NCBI GenBank assembly: GCA_001695595.3
Contig: MBPM02000003.1
Coordinates: 2,542,001 to 2,606,000 of the forward strand
DNA from: Plasmopara viticola
Lineage: Eukaryota > Oomycota > Peronosporomycetes > Peronosporales > Peronosporaceae
Reading direction: 5' to 3'
DNA: 64,000 bases
Shown: piece by piece, positions 1-11,369 of the stretch
How the letters are laid out: the number at the start of each line of letters is the position of its first letter
How positions within the stretch are numbered: the stretch's first letter is position 1
The notes under the pieces: model-generated
The model's database searches: none
The model's input: only the letters and a program-made list of their open reading frames with translations
Told to the model about the DNA's origin: nothing
Translations under genes and position numbers: made by a program

Positions 1-2386
1 CGAGATTCGCCAGCCCAAACAATGTCACTAATGTACCTTCAAATGTCTCGGTCTGAAATTGCTCTCGCTGTGCGTACCAATTTGGCGACATGGATCGTTT
101 ACTGGGGGGAAAATCACGCAACAGAATGCCATAATTGGCTTGTGTAACAATGGCAAAGGCATACATGACACTAAAGATCACGAGCAACAATTGCATGAGC
201 AATGGCATGATGGCCTTCATCGTATAGATGATTTCGTGAAAAGGTGGAAAGAGATTCAGCAGCTTTAGAAACCGCAGCGAACGCACAGCTAGTGCCATAT
301 CATAGAAAACAAGCGAGATATTGGGCGGACTCGACAGTGTCGTGAGCACGTAAAACAACCAACCGACAGTGACAACAGCCAAGTCGAGTTTGCAGAATGG
401 ACGGGTGAAAAATTCAATAAGGCCAAATGCAAACATTTTGACCAAGACTTCCAACGTAAAGAGGTGCAAAAGGAAAAATCCAAACAGCCGCCAGGAATGG
501 TTGCTGGAGAAGGCCAGTTGAATATTGTTGACTTGCACGGCCTGGACGACCGAGAGACAGATGAGCACTCCAACAACAAGTTCGGCCAAGACCACTCGGT
601 ACCGCCCACAGACGTAAACTTCATACAAGAGGGTACTACGGACTTGAAATCGGAAGCGTCGAAAGGACTGGCGCTGATGGGACGTACAGCACCGACGCAT
701 GAAACTGTTGGAAAGAAGAGTCGACCGTTCTAGTTTCACACTCAATAACGAGCAAAGTTGATAAAACCCCGTGATATCCAAAAAACCCACGTGTTCAATG
801 TCGACGGTATTGTACACAAGTTCGGCGTCCGTCGCCGTCCATTTGGGTTTTAAGTACTCGCACACAGTAATCCACGAGGATAGAGAGATTTGACGTTTAT
901 TTACGGGGGTGACAAGATTGGTGCTTGGTACTGGATTCGCGGTATTAAACGCTGCCCGTCGGTCAAGCGTCCCCAAGAAGAACCGTGAAGATCCACGACG
1001 GTTGGCTGCATTGAGCATTGGGGCATTCGATACGAGAGTAATGTCACTAGGTCCACTAAGCGGGGTACCCTCCGAAAGCGACACTTCCATCGGGCCATTG
1101 TCGGTAAAGTTGACGTTTTGCGCCAGAATATCAAACGCTGCATACAAAGCCGCTTTGCGCTTTTGCAGACGTTTATAGAGCATACTCTCCGTATTCTTCT
1201 TGTACGATTTGTACGACACGGCGATCGTGAGTTTCAGTAAAAAGAGATTCGTGAGCATGACAAAGAGCACGAAGAAAAGTGCACTCCAGTGACTCATTTT
1301 GTAGTACGGGTACATGCTCTTGGCCATGTATGGCATGCAATTGAGGATCAGTAGCATGGTGTACATGGAAGATGAGACCGAGTTGAAAAAGATGGCGCTC
1401 GGGTCATCACTTGTGTCGGAAAAGATCAGGTACCCCACCAACCCAAAAAACGCAACAAAACAAAAGCTCAAGCCAAGCACAATCAAGACTTCGCGTAAGG
1501 CATGTAAAAAACTACTGAAGATGATTCGGATATTTCTGCCACGAGCAATGAAGAAAAAGGGTCGTAAGGCTCGTGAGTACCGATACGGATTGATGGTCGG
1601 GAAGAGCAGATTCACCACTAAATCCACGCACGTGATCAGCAGCAAGATCATTCGTACGAATGCCCACGGTTGCCTCGTCATATATTGATGTTGCGTCTCG
1701 ACGGAACTCATGTACCATCGAATGGCAAGGTCGACGCCAAAGACAAAGAGACAGAGCAAATCCACCAAGATAAACGTATTAATGTTCTCGTCGCCCGGAT
1801 ATTCCACAAATGCGAGAGAGCACATCAATGTGACCACCAAAATGTACACAAGTCGGTACGTCTCCGACTGGAACACTTCGTTCAGAAACAGCGCGTCGTG
1901 GTCCAACCTGTACGCGATTTTCCGACCGTGCACACCATCTTTGATAAAAGCAGCTGCAATAAGGTACCGGTCTTCTTCCAAAGCGGTACCATATTCGGTC
2001 GCAGCGACAATCGGATCCTCTTCGGCCTTTTGTTCAGAGTCCAAGTGGTACGTGGGAATGCCAGAGCCAAGGCGGCGTTTCTGTTCGTGTGCAAGCTGCT
2101 GTCGATGCTTCATAAACTCGAGCTGGACTTCACTTGCCATGCTCTTGGCTGTGCTATTGTCATCGTCAATGTCTGTCAGCCGCTTCCACTTTTTTTGGTT
2201 GTCAAGAACAGCAGCGTCCAGTCCGACACGAATTCGTGTCTTGGGACGCCCTGGAGACGTCGCCATGGCATCATCATTGGACACCGAAGGTTCCAGTAAG
2301 GCTTCGGAGCGTGACAGAGGCGCATTCTCACCCTCCACGCGCGAAGACGCGCCCACGAGCGGCGTCTTCTCGTCCGGAGAGTTCAT
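1..2386 (-). CDS. Two-pore-type (TPC) cation channel, C-terminus cut by window edge
   Basis: One open frame of 795 codons runs on the minus strand from an ATG at 2386 and leaves the window still open. It reads as two six-helix channel repeats. An N-terminal cytosolic part of about 170 residues leads to S1 near residue 175. Repeat I has an S4/S5 stretch containing RALRPFFFIARGRN (about residues 265-285) and a pore-like segment near 340. A linker follows, then a second S1 near 597, a second S4-S5 (LAVRSLRFLKLLNLFPPF, about 699-716) and a pore-II segment FEGTLVTLFGLANL at the window edge. The RALRPFF element and two-repeat design match two-pore channels of vacuoles and endolysosomes, which pass Ca2+ or Na+. 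I see no canonical EF-hand in the linker, unlike plant TPC1. The N-terminal DEKTPLV resembles an acidic dileucine sorting signal. Family confidence is high; ion selectivity cannot be judged. No intron is needed. Confidence 0.85.
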   Translation of the reverse strand, partial: MNSPDEKTPLVGASSRVEGENAPLSRSEALLEPSVSNDDAMATSPGRPKTRIRVGLDAAVLDNQKKWKRLTDIDDDNSTAKSMASEVQLEFMKHRQQLAHEQKRRLGSGIPTYHLDSEQKAEEDPIVAATEYGTALEEDRYLIAAAFIKDGVHGRKIAYRLDHDALFLNEVFQSETYRLVYILVVTLMCSLAFVEYPGDENINTFILVDLLCLFVFGVDLAIRWYMSSVETQHQYMTRQPWAFVRMILLLITCVDLVVNLLFPTINPYRYSRALRPFFFIARGRNIRIIFSSFLHALREVLIVLGLSFCFVAFFGLVGYLIFSDTSDDPSAIFFNSVSSSMYTMLLILNCMPYMAKSMYPYYKMSHWSALFFVLFVMLTNLFLLKLTIAVSYKSYKKNTESMLYKRLQKRKAALYAAFDILAQNVNFTDNGPMEVSLSEGTPLSGPSDITLVSNAPMLNAANRRGSSRFFLGTLDRRAAFNTANPVPSTNLVTPVNKRQISLSSWITVCEYLKPKWTATDAELVYNTVDIEHVGFLDITGFYQLCSLLSVKLERSTLLSNSFMRRCCTSHQRQSFRRFRFQVRSTLLYEVYVCGRYRVVLAELVVGVLICLSVVQAVQVNNIQLAFSSNHSWRLFGFFLLHLFTLEVLVKMFAFGLIEFFTRPFCKLDLAVVTVGWLFYVLTTLSSPPNISLVFYDMALAVRSLRFLKLLNLFPPFHEIIYTMKAIMPLLMQLLLVIFSVMYAFAIVTQANYGILLRDFPPSKRSMSPNWYAQREQFQTETFEGTLVTLFGLANL

Positions 2387-2913
2387 TCGGGAGTGGTTTG
2401 CTGGCCTGGAATTTGACCGGATACTGGGTATTTGCACCAGTATACAGTTGAGTGGATTACGGCAGGGGTATACAGCGTAAACTGATTTATTTCTTCCAAT
2501 CGAATCATCATATGCTACGCGTGATCTAGTAATAGTCACGAATACCCACCAATTCATCCATTTCCACATACTGCTGATAGGGTACTCATTCTGCAAAATT
2601 CAAACTTATTGTTGGAAGAACGCCAGCTACCCTTGATATTGTATTTTGGGGAACAGATTCTACAATTCACTGTCGTCTGTTAGTCTCTAAATGCAAAAGC
2701 TGATTAGTACAAAAATTCAGGGCATCGCGAAACATCTGAGATACACTCATCAGGCGGAGAAATTTCAATAAATTAGTTGGACGAAGATATTCGAGCTAAT
2801 TCATTTCTTTTAGCCAGCTTGCACGTGTTTACGCCACAATAGAAAAATTGTCTGTAGAAGCTTGATGAGTGTGAGCTCAAGTTTTCTTATTGTGTTACTA
2901 ATGTAAATTAGGT

Positions 2914-3130
2914 ACGTATGTATGGCCGTGTATCTTCACAGCACTTCACGAAGCAAATAAACGCTTGCGGTGGTTCTATTGCGTCTGCACACGTCTAGAA
3001 AGATAGAATGGACGTATGTATGGCCGTATATCTTCCCAGCACTTTACGAGAGCGAATATACGCTTTGTTGTTGGTTTATTGCGTCTTCGCACGTCTAGAA
3101 AGATAAAAAAGACGTATGTATGGGGGTATT
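2914..3130. repeat. Minisatellite, about 98-100 bp unit, two copies plus partial third
   Basis: The motif ACGTATGTATGG recurs at 2914, 3012 and 3112. The two full units share GCGTCTNCGCACGTCTAGAAAGATA-type sequence (ACGTCTAGAAAGATA is exact in both) and differ by scattered substitutions. The third unit breaks off near 3130. It lies in gene-free DNA and has no visible coding role. Confidence 0.85.
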
Positions 3131-4188
3131 AGATAATTGATTAAGCCTAGTAATTTAGTTAACTGACCCGAGAAGTCTTCCCTGCCAAGTCAGCTCGCAC
3201 GTTTTCGCTATTCAAGGTTAGCTTCGAAAATTGGTGAAGATCATCTTCGATCTCCACAATGGTGCACTGATGACGTCAATTGCATCACTTACGATGATGA
3301 CAAGTAATTTATCAAGATAAGTCGCGCCTTTTAGACTTGTTTTTTCAAGCCGATATCAATATCGAGAATTGAATTTGAGCAAAGCTGCTGTAGGTACAAA
3401 TCGTATTTGCTATATTTGTTTGGTATCGTTAAAACTGTCTGTCAAATAGTTTCCTTCAAATTGAAAATGACGACATTTTATCTTCAAATCCTCATTAAGT
3501 CACCCTCGCCCCGAGCTTTCGTCTGTAAATCTAATTTGTTTCGGCATCCGATTCGGTTTGCATACCGATGAATTTCACAGGAGCCAAAAATTAATATAGT
3601 TTCTGCCTAGTATTCAAATCTTGATGTAGTGCATACAGAGAATTTTAGGCGTGTTCGATTAAGCACATCAATCCCCTTAAGACTGACATTATGTGAAAGA
3701 TGGTATGCCGTCTTAGTTGTCGGAGCAAGCAACGGATAGCCGCTGATGCGCATTCGGCTTCTTATCTTAACAATGTTCGAGAAATTTGCCCTTGTCTAAA
3801 AAATTTGGGAGCTTGAAGTTGACATTTTGGTCTACAAAATTTTGGAAGCGGGTAGCGTAGGCTAGCACGACGCATTGAGCAGCATAAATTCACAAGTGGA
3901 GACACATTTCTACAATTTAGCTGCAGTAAGAAACATCTGCGCACGAGTCAAATGAGTCTGCAGAACGCGGTGCATAACATCGAGCCGTTAATGAATAGCT
4001 AATTACCACCACGAGCGGCAACATAGCTCTACTGAACGAAATTGGATTAGATGAGAAGTTGAGGATCGGAGAACACCAACAACCCCGTTGTTGACTGTTG
4101 AGAACAGTCCTCATTTACAGCGACAATTGACAATTTAATGGGTCATCTTAATATAGCAGATGTGCTCTTATTAAAGGTACTGTCAGAG

Positions 4189-5770
4189 ATGTCAGAGTTA
4201 CTAGATCTCGAAAAACTCTTAGCTACAGAGCTTTTAAAAGTTTGCAGCCGACAATATCTCAGATACTGATCTGAAAATAAAAATCGCTCTTGTAGATAAA
4301 AAGACTAGGTTCGTTGCACACAAGTATGTCTTGACATACAGCAAGCACGATACCTTTCTGTAAAACCCAAAGACCTGGTAGGTTCAGTAGAAAAATACTT
4401 AACTGTAAGATTTAGAGCCTACCATCAACATTTGTGTTAAATAAAATAGTAAAGCACTAGTGTCAGACATGTCACCAGACAATGACACTTGCCAGAAGAT
4501 TAATGTGAGCTTATTGATGTATTGCTTGCCAAAGTGTCTAAGAAGGGATGGTGCAGAAGTCGAAATTTACGCACTCCTCACCGACTCGTTGTGCTCGAAT
4601 GCCAAACACAATTTGGCGACTAGTTTGTTCGTATGCTAATGCAAAGGTACCTGCGCAACCATTCATTCCAAGAAAAAATGTAGTATGGCCGGGTGCACCG
4701 AAAATGGTAAATGGTTACATTTTTGAGAAGGGAGTTCTTTATTGCCCCCAATGGCAGCTAGTACGCCTATCAGCATACTATGTCCTTAGTGATGGCACAT
4801 AAGCTACTAAGCGTCCCGGCGACGTGTAATCGCTAAGTCACACAATTGTCTGGAATATGATCGTCTTCTGCTCAGGTATAAATTGACAATGTATTTGTCC
4901 ATAACCTTTCTGAACAAGATAAGTCTGGACACAATGTGTCGAGGTCATAAAGAAAGCAAAAGTTTTACTGGCACGGACATGTATGCATTTAAGGAAGTTG
5001 AAATTCTTGCTTCCGTTCTACATCTCGGGCCAGGATAGCGAAGTTAATTTTTTGATAGCAATCACAGCTGCATCACGTTGAGTGGACAGACGGCCTGCTT
5101 TACTTCACCATGTCTACACGTGGCACAAGTCATTGCTCCAACTGATGGAGACTTGAAGTACGTCATGCGTCTGAAGGCAGATGATACTTCAAATAGCGGT
5201 CATTTAGAGATTTTTTTTCTCGCTTCCCAAATTACATTCGTTGCCTCGCAGGAACTTGTGTGCGTGAGGACGTCGATGCCTTGAATTATTGGTCTCACAC
5301 TTTGGCCACTTTACGGAGCTTGGATGTACAAAACTTTTGACTTTGTCTCTGGGTTAAAGGCAGCACGAGCATAGCGTACTCATGTGCCGCCTGAGAGAGG
5401 TAATGCATTTAAAGCCTGTTTCAGCCAGTGTAGTCGAAAACAAATAGGGATACTAATTTGGACGCGGCAATTACATATCAGAGCCTTTCTGACGCGATGG
5501 TATCGAATAAAGAACAAATGCCTTTCAACAAATGCTGCCTCAACTATTGATCACCCGCTTGCCGATGTTAGCTTCAGGGCTATCCTTCGACATATCTTCA
5601 AAAAAGAAGAGTAAACCCTGTGCTAGAGAACTTCTTGCGCAGTATATTTGCTGCTGGGCCAATAAGTTATCCATGTTTGAGTCTGCACTCTATAATGCGG
5701 TACAAGCATCTACGGGCGAAGTATGCTTCCATATAATCGGGCCAAGCTTTTGAAATTTGCTAACTTTTGA
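4189..5770 (+). pseudogene. Degenerate Ty3/Gypsy pol relic A
   Basis: No long frame survives, but short peptides in the right order match oomycete Gypsy polyproteins. MSELLDLEKLLATELL at 4189 matches the start of relic B. Around 5129-5206 a segment reads IAPTDGDLKYV..SNSGHLE, like the integrase N-terminal region. At 5490-5565 a segment reads LSTNAASTIDHPLAD, corresponding to the integrase STA-HPQTDGQ region. At 5680-5735 a segment reads ALYNAVQASTGEV, the conserved integrase NNAVHASTG region. The distance from first to last motif is shorter than in relic B, so the RT/RNase H part is probably deleted. Stops and shifts are frequent; this is an old dead copy. Confidence 0.7.
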
Positions 5771-6910
5771 TAGCATGAGAGCTGGCTGGGAAAACCTCCT
5801 TTTCCAGGTCATTGAATAAAAACCACAATCGTTTTCAAGCAATTGGCTGACTTTGCAGCAATCGACCAAACCCAGTCGGCAAGGCAAGGGATTCAGTTGC
5901 ATTTGATCACGATGAAGAAAAGGAATATTAAACAAACATGGGAAGGAATATATTACGCTATTATAAATTAAATTAAAGTATCGCTTAATACTATTATTAG
6001 GCCACTAGATTTAATCATGGAAATATATGGGTTCTTCACCTCCGACAAATAGTTGTGTGGTGCGTCCTAAAATACATCAAAATCCTCAGGACTTCAAGTC
6101 GTATACACATCCTAGTGTAACTCTTTAGGGTTGTACTATGCCCGACCAAAATTTTGAGTTGCAAACCGGTTATTACGCAGCCTTTAATAGTTCCATAGCT
6201 ACCACCGTTTTATACTTAAGGCTGAGACGTTAGTGTCCATAAGACTGGACTTTTGACGATCAACCGATCATGAAGATCATGACACCCATTTATGGGCCGA
6301 TAAAAATCTCATGTCTGAGTTGTTATTCAATAATGTGGTCCGAGCATCTACGGGTTTTTGAAGTTTTCCATATAAACGGGTCAAGCTGCCTTAGAATTTT
6401 GCTGATATTAATCATTCTGAGCGCTATGGAGAAATTAATTGAAATGACTTTATTAAAATTTTGGATTAAGACAACTTTTTTCTTTAAGGACTGGCTGACT
6501 TCACAGCAAGTTGGACGAACCTAGTTAGCAGTGCTAGGCATTTGACCAAGATGAAAGAGAAGAATCTTGGATAAATATGATAAAGGATCTATTATTTCTT
6601 TATTTAATCGGATGTAGTATCGCTAGAGAACTAATTCTACCGCTAGATATTATTATGGAATTTCTTGGACCCTTTACAGTCCTGGAAAGTTACGAGAGTG
6701 GTCTTTAGCACCGAAATGTATTTAACGATGCGTCCTAGGAAATATCACAATCCTCGGGACTCAGAGTCTCATGTACGTTTTAATATATCTCCCAAGCGTT
6801 GTACTCGTGCTTGACCATGCTTTAAAAATTAAAACGGCGGTCACACAGCGGTTGATAGTGCCATAGTCACCATCATTCCATGTTTAATACTGAGAGGCCA
6901 GTGTGCATAG
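5690..6910. repeat. Diverged tandem duplication, about 0.64-0.67 kb unit
   Basis: The segment beginning AGCATCTACGGG at 5705 is repeated from 6343. Matching landmarks follow in the same order: a GGCTGACTT block with 'gacttcacagcaagttggacgaac' versus its earlier counterpart, a 'tagtatcgct' block, a 'tcctaggaaatatcacaatcctc' block and a 'ttccatagct-accacc' block. The offset grows from 638 to about 668 bp. The unit contains the end of the Gypsy integrase (second copy reads FNNVVRASTGF near 6325-6355) plus downstream sequence. Many substitutions and indels separate the copies, so the duplication is old. Confidence 0.75.
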
Positions 6911-9900
6911 ATTGTGCAGCAAAAGCATTTCTGCGGGCACAAAAAACCTTTTCGAGAAATGAAGCAGTTGCGCGTGGAAGCCATTCACCACATTAATGCT
7001 ATAAATAGCGGGTGCCTTGCATGCAAGCCACAGTCTATTGGCTGCTTGTTACTCGAGCTCCTTCCTTACGCATTATCCAAAAACAAGACATCTCAGGGGT
7101 GAGCCGTTTCTGATCCACCTAGTCAGCAAATTGTATTACAATTTAAGACCAAAGTAGTTTATTGAATACCGCTCGTTTCTGGATAGCCAAAGACCAAGCC
7201 TAACTAAATGGACTTCCAATACTCCGCGGACACAAAAAGCTTCGTATGGAGCCAATTTGTGAGCCACAAATTTGACCCTTCTAAGATTTTTGCGCAACAA
7301 ACCATCCACTTGTCTATGTTAGTCTACCAATATAATATGGACATCGAAACAATGTTTTTCTTTCGATCTTAATGACCTTAAGCTGGCCTCCAAGAGTGCA
7401 TCGTACTTCACATATTTCTTATTCGTAAGCAGGCCGTATGCTATATAATCCAAGATTCAGGGATACAGACCGTCTAACTACTCTTGGAAATGCAAATTTT
7501 AATCGCTTTGAGAAATTAACCACTCCAATTTGGCATCTTTCCGTGCTGAAAAATGGCAAAAGGCATTGCTTTTCTAATCCCTGGCGAATGTGTTCGTCAA
7601 AAGAGTTCTTGAATCTGTTCACTTTGACCACCTAGTGTTTTGGTCTGGTTGAAATTGCATCGACAGGCGCACCGATTATGACAGGCTTATTGTCAGCGTA
7701 AGAACTATAACACTTAAAATATGACAACAATCTCGCCCTTCTTTGTGATGGTAGGACGTGCCGTTGTCAAAGAGGTATAACACGTATACTCCACACAGAA
7801 CAGAAGAATTACTCGGAGCTTTGGTTCACACTTCGTGTCAAAAATACTCAAAATTATGAGCGAGAAGAAATTGCTCGGCAGCTTTTAGCTGCCTGGACTT
7901 GAGTTATATTACTTATCCTTGACGGTCCTCCTCATCTAGGTCAATTTCGTGCCTTCCTTCTCTTTCTGGCTTGAATTTTATGGTGGGTCTTTGAAAATCA
8001 CATATAAGTATTCCGTGATCTAACAACATGTCAGATAATTAAGAAATTTCAGGGACTCTGAGTAAAGGCAAAGTGTTAAGATTCTTATTTTAAAGACACC
8101 TTCGGCTTCTAGCAGTGCCGTGACATATCAACCGCTAAAAGTCGCGGTAGATAAGGTTCTCTTTGTCAGCAACGGGGTTCCTCGTGACACACAAGCCTCT
8201 ATTAAATATCGCATCACCGTTTCCGTCTAGTGGATTCATCTTACCGCTCTAGTACTCACTTGTGGCCCTATACTATAAATTGTGTCTTGCAGCTCTAAAT
8301 TACCCACTGGAAAATTTTTCTACCAGCGACTAAATAGTAAATCTGTGTTTCCAATTTTTGTAGGTATGTTATTCATTGCGTAATGCTATGCAAGAAAAGA
8401 AGGCGTGAACATAATATTGAACTGAGGGATTTGACGGGCTGTATCTATAGTTGATGAACATCTCTGCAGGCCAGTCAACTAAATTTTAACATTTAACCTT
8501 CCAAAGTTTGAGTAGCAGTGATAAAAGACGCAATTTGATCGCTGTTTAAAACGAGTAACCCCAAAAACACGCTCGCTTCTTCGATATGACACGATTAAGG
8601 CAATTTATCGTCCTATAAAATGAAGTTCGTGGGTTTACTGACTCGGGCTTAATCCCAATGAAGTTAAGCACCGCCCATTACAGCAGCCTCTACTACCCTA
8701 GCAGCGATAAGCAAGTGCACACAATCTGTGCCTGCATTAAAGAGGCGCTGTTCGTCTAGCCTACGATTCGGCGGTAGAATGCGTGCGCTTTTAAAGTTAG
8801 ATAGGCGCTTTCTTTCCGCAAAAGCGGTACGCCCTTCTGTGATAAAAGAGAGTCATCAAGACGAGTGTGTCTTTTAATATAGGTGACTGCCGCCTTATCC
8901 CACGCAATAGGTCGAGTCAGGATCCTCCCCTGCGGTGCGCAGGGCTCCATAAAAAAGACGCCATACGCCTATGTGAGCTAAGTTATGGATGTGGCGACGT
9001 TTTTAAACCTTTTGAGCGGGTAAGTTAAATTACTGGTAGCATCGGCTGCCGAATAGCATTTTGAATGTGAATATAATAGTGTCTCAAGTAATTTAGAATG
9101 CGTCATCCACTGCAAATTTCAAAGTTTAACGACAAAAAAACCTTGCTAGCAGAAGTCAAGGTACGCCGGAGATAATGCTACCCTTAGCTAATCCCTCATG
9201 AGGTCCAAGGAAACAATACACACAGCTTAGGATGTCATGGGTGAGTGCCCAGCTTTAGACCAAGGGAGTGCGAACGCCACGTTATGGCCGCTTTAATGAC
9301 TATTTCTACTATCTCATTCTATCTACGATAAATTTCATCCTTTGCTGTAAGAGGTTTACACCAAAAAATTAAAAAAGCCACTATCAGGGCTACTGGAGCC
9401 TGGTCTGCCTGAGCTTCGAAGCATACTTTCTGCTTGTATGGCTTAATTGTCGTGACACGTTCCAACTACTTGGCAATGTGTAGGACTGCAAATGCAGCCT
9501 TCTTTTTAGATATAAAAAATTAGCAAGTCTTCTGATTAAGGCGAACTGCACGTCCGACAGATGTGACACGTAGTTTTAAGCATTTGCAAAAGTTTGGGTA
9601 GACAATTTACCAGCATGGGCATAGAATTAATTACAAAGTGTGACAGCGTCAAACCACACATTACACAGAGAAGGCTTGCAGGAAGGTATACTATCTTTCG
9701 GTCGTTTCGATCTTCTCGGTCTCAAAGATCAATATATTGGCGTTTATAGTCTGAATCTGAATTATCAATACCGTATCTGTGTGTTTTTGTCCCTATTATT
9801 TAGCTTCATGTGCACTAAATCTGATTCTGTCATCTCAGCAACATAATGTTAGAGGAAAAAGTTATAAATGGTCTGTTCTATTGGCCCGTTTTATATTTAG

Positions 9901-11369
9901 ACTGAAAAGGTCATGCAAAAATATCTTGGACGTGATTTTGGTCGCATGTAGAGGAAGATTGCTAAGGAAGAGGCTTAAATTATCGATTGGATAGTTTAAG
10001 TGTTGAGCCTCGCTTTTCTTCAGATCGGCTCTCATGCGTACTATCAAGAATAATTTGACGATGAGAGCTGCAGCGTTGGGCTTTAATCGAGGACGATGGG
10101 ATATCTATTTGCGGCGGACATGCTCGGATTCGGCAAAGCTGTAGGATTTACTGTATGATCACTATAAAGTGAGACCCTGCGCTTCCTTTAAGAAGAGCCA
10201 TTTGCTATTAAGGCCAGGCAGGCAAGGTAAGGTCTAGCACAGAAAACAAGCAAAATAGTGGCCGAATTTTCTATACTGCAGCAGATGCAGCCGAGAGCCT
10301 TGGCCAACTCAATGTAGCAACCGGCACACTTGCTCACGTAAAGATTGCAAAACAATTGTTGAAGCGAGATTAACAAAATGTCTCTTTGACACTTTCTTGA
10401 AAGGTATATCTTATGTGCTTAAAAATACTATAGAATTTAATCGTCGGCAACCGAATTTCCAAAATTATCGCACATAATCCTATACAAATTCCAAAGAGCC
10501 CAATATTGTCTTTTCCGCCGCGCGACCTCAACAATTAAGGCCATTTTAGCCTTTTCGAAGTTTAAGCTACCATCAGACAGACAAACTTTGCTGAGCCACG
10601 TCTGACAAATAGTCCACCCTGGTGCTTCAATGGCAAAGGTCTAAGCGATTCCATAATCTCGCGGGAAATTCGGTCGAAGCCACTTAGTGGACGCAAAATG
10701 TCGACCGTACTACATGCTCACGTGCCAGTTCCTGCGGAAAGGCTTGCACTCATTGATACATGACATTCATTGGGGTCGTCGGATCTCCGACATGTCATTG
10801 CAATATCGATTGACCAGCTTGAAGGCGTTATCGATGCGTGAAGACTGATCATTTATGCATGGCTACTTTATATTGTTATTAACTATCTATGTTTGTGCGA
10901 CTATAAAAGCAGCTAGCATATAACTTCAATGTACGCATCGACAGCTTCTTCGTCAAGAGTACTAGGGTTAGTGGCAACGAGTACACGTACTGTCGCTTGA
11001 TGACGGGAAGCACTATATTGTCACAGGGTATCCATCCATCCATCTACCCCCCGTAACCGATAATAGGTGTGATTATTGTGCCGTTGCGTCAGTCACTTGC
11101 TCTTTTAATGGGTTCTGGGAACTGCAGCCAAAACCTATATCACGTTTCAAATAATTCGACAGTACTACGCCATACATATTTTCGAGTTAGCAATCTAGGA
11201 ATCTCGATTTAATAATACGAACACAGTTGAAAGTGTGCCAGTGGAAGAGATTATTCTCAATTGTAAAGCTTTTAATTTTTGGTTGTTGGTCTCTTAAACT
11301 CGTCACTAGGTACTTTGATCTACATCTTGCAAAACTCTTGTGCATATAAATTATAAGATAAGCACCTCC
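6911..11369. other. Gene-free A+T-rich block
   Basis: I find no supportable gene here. The open frames are short (under 75 codons), overlap on both strands and resemble no family. The texture is like the Gypsy-derived DNA to its left, but I cannot place conserved motifs. No tRNA, array or long inverted repeat was seen. Confidence 0.6.

Noticed and set aside
1710..2480. 256-codon plus-strand frame
   Set aside because: It lies antisense to the channel gene, whose minus-strand frame has clear membrane and pore motifs. The plus frame has no domain.
8640..8760. Possible 5S rRNA fragment
   Set aside because: Only the short string GAAGTTAAGC matches. The rest does not fit 5S sequence or spacing.
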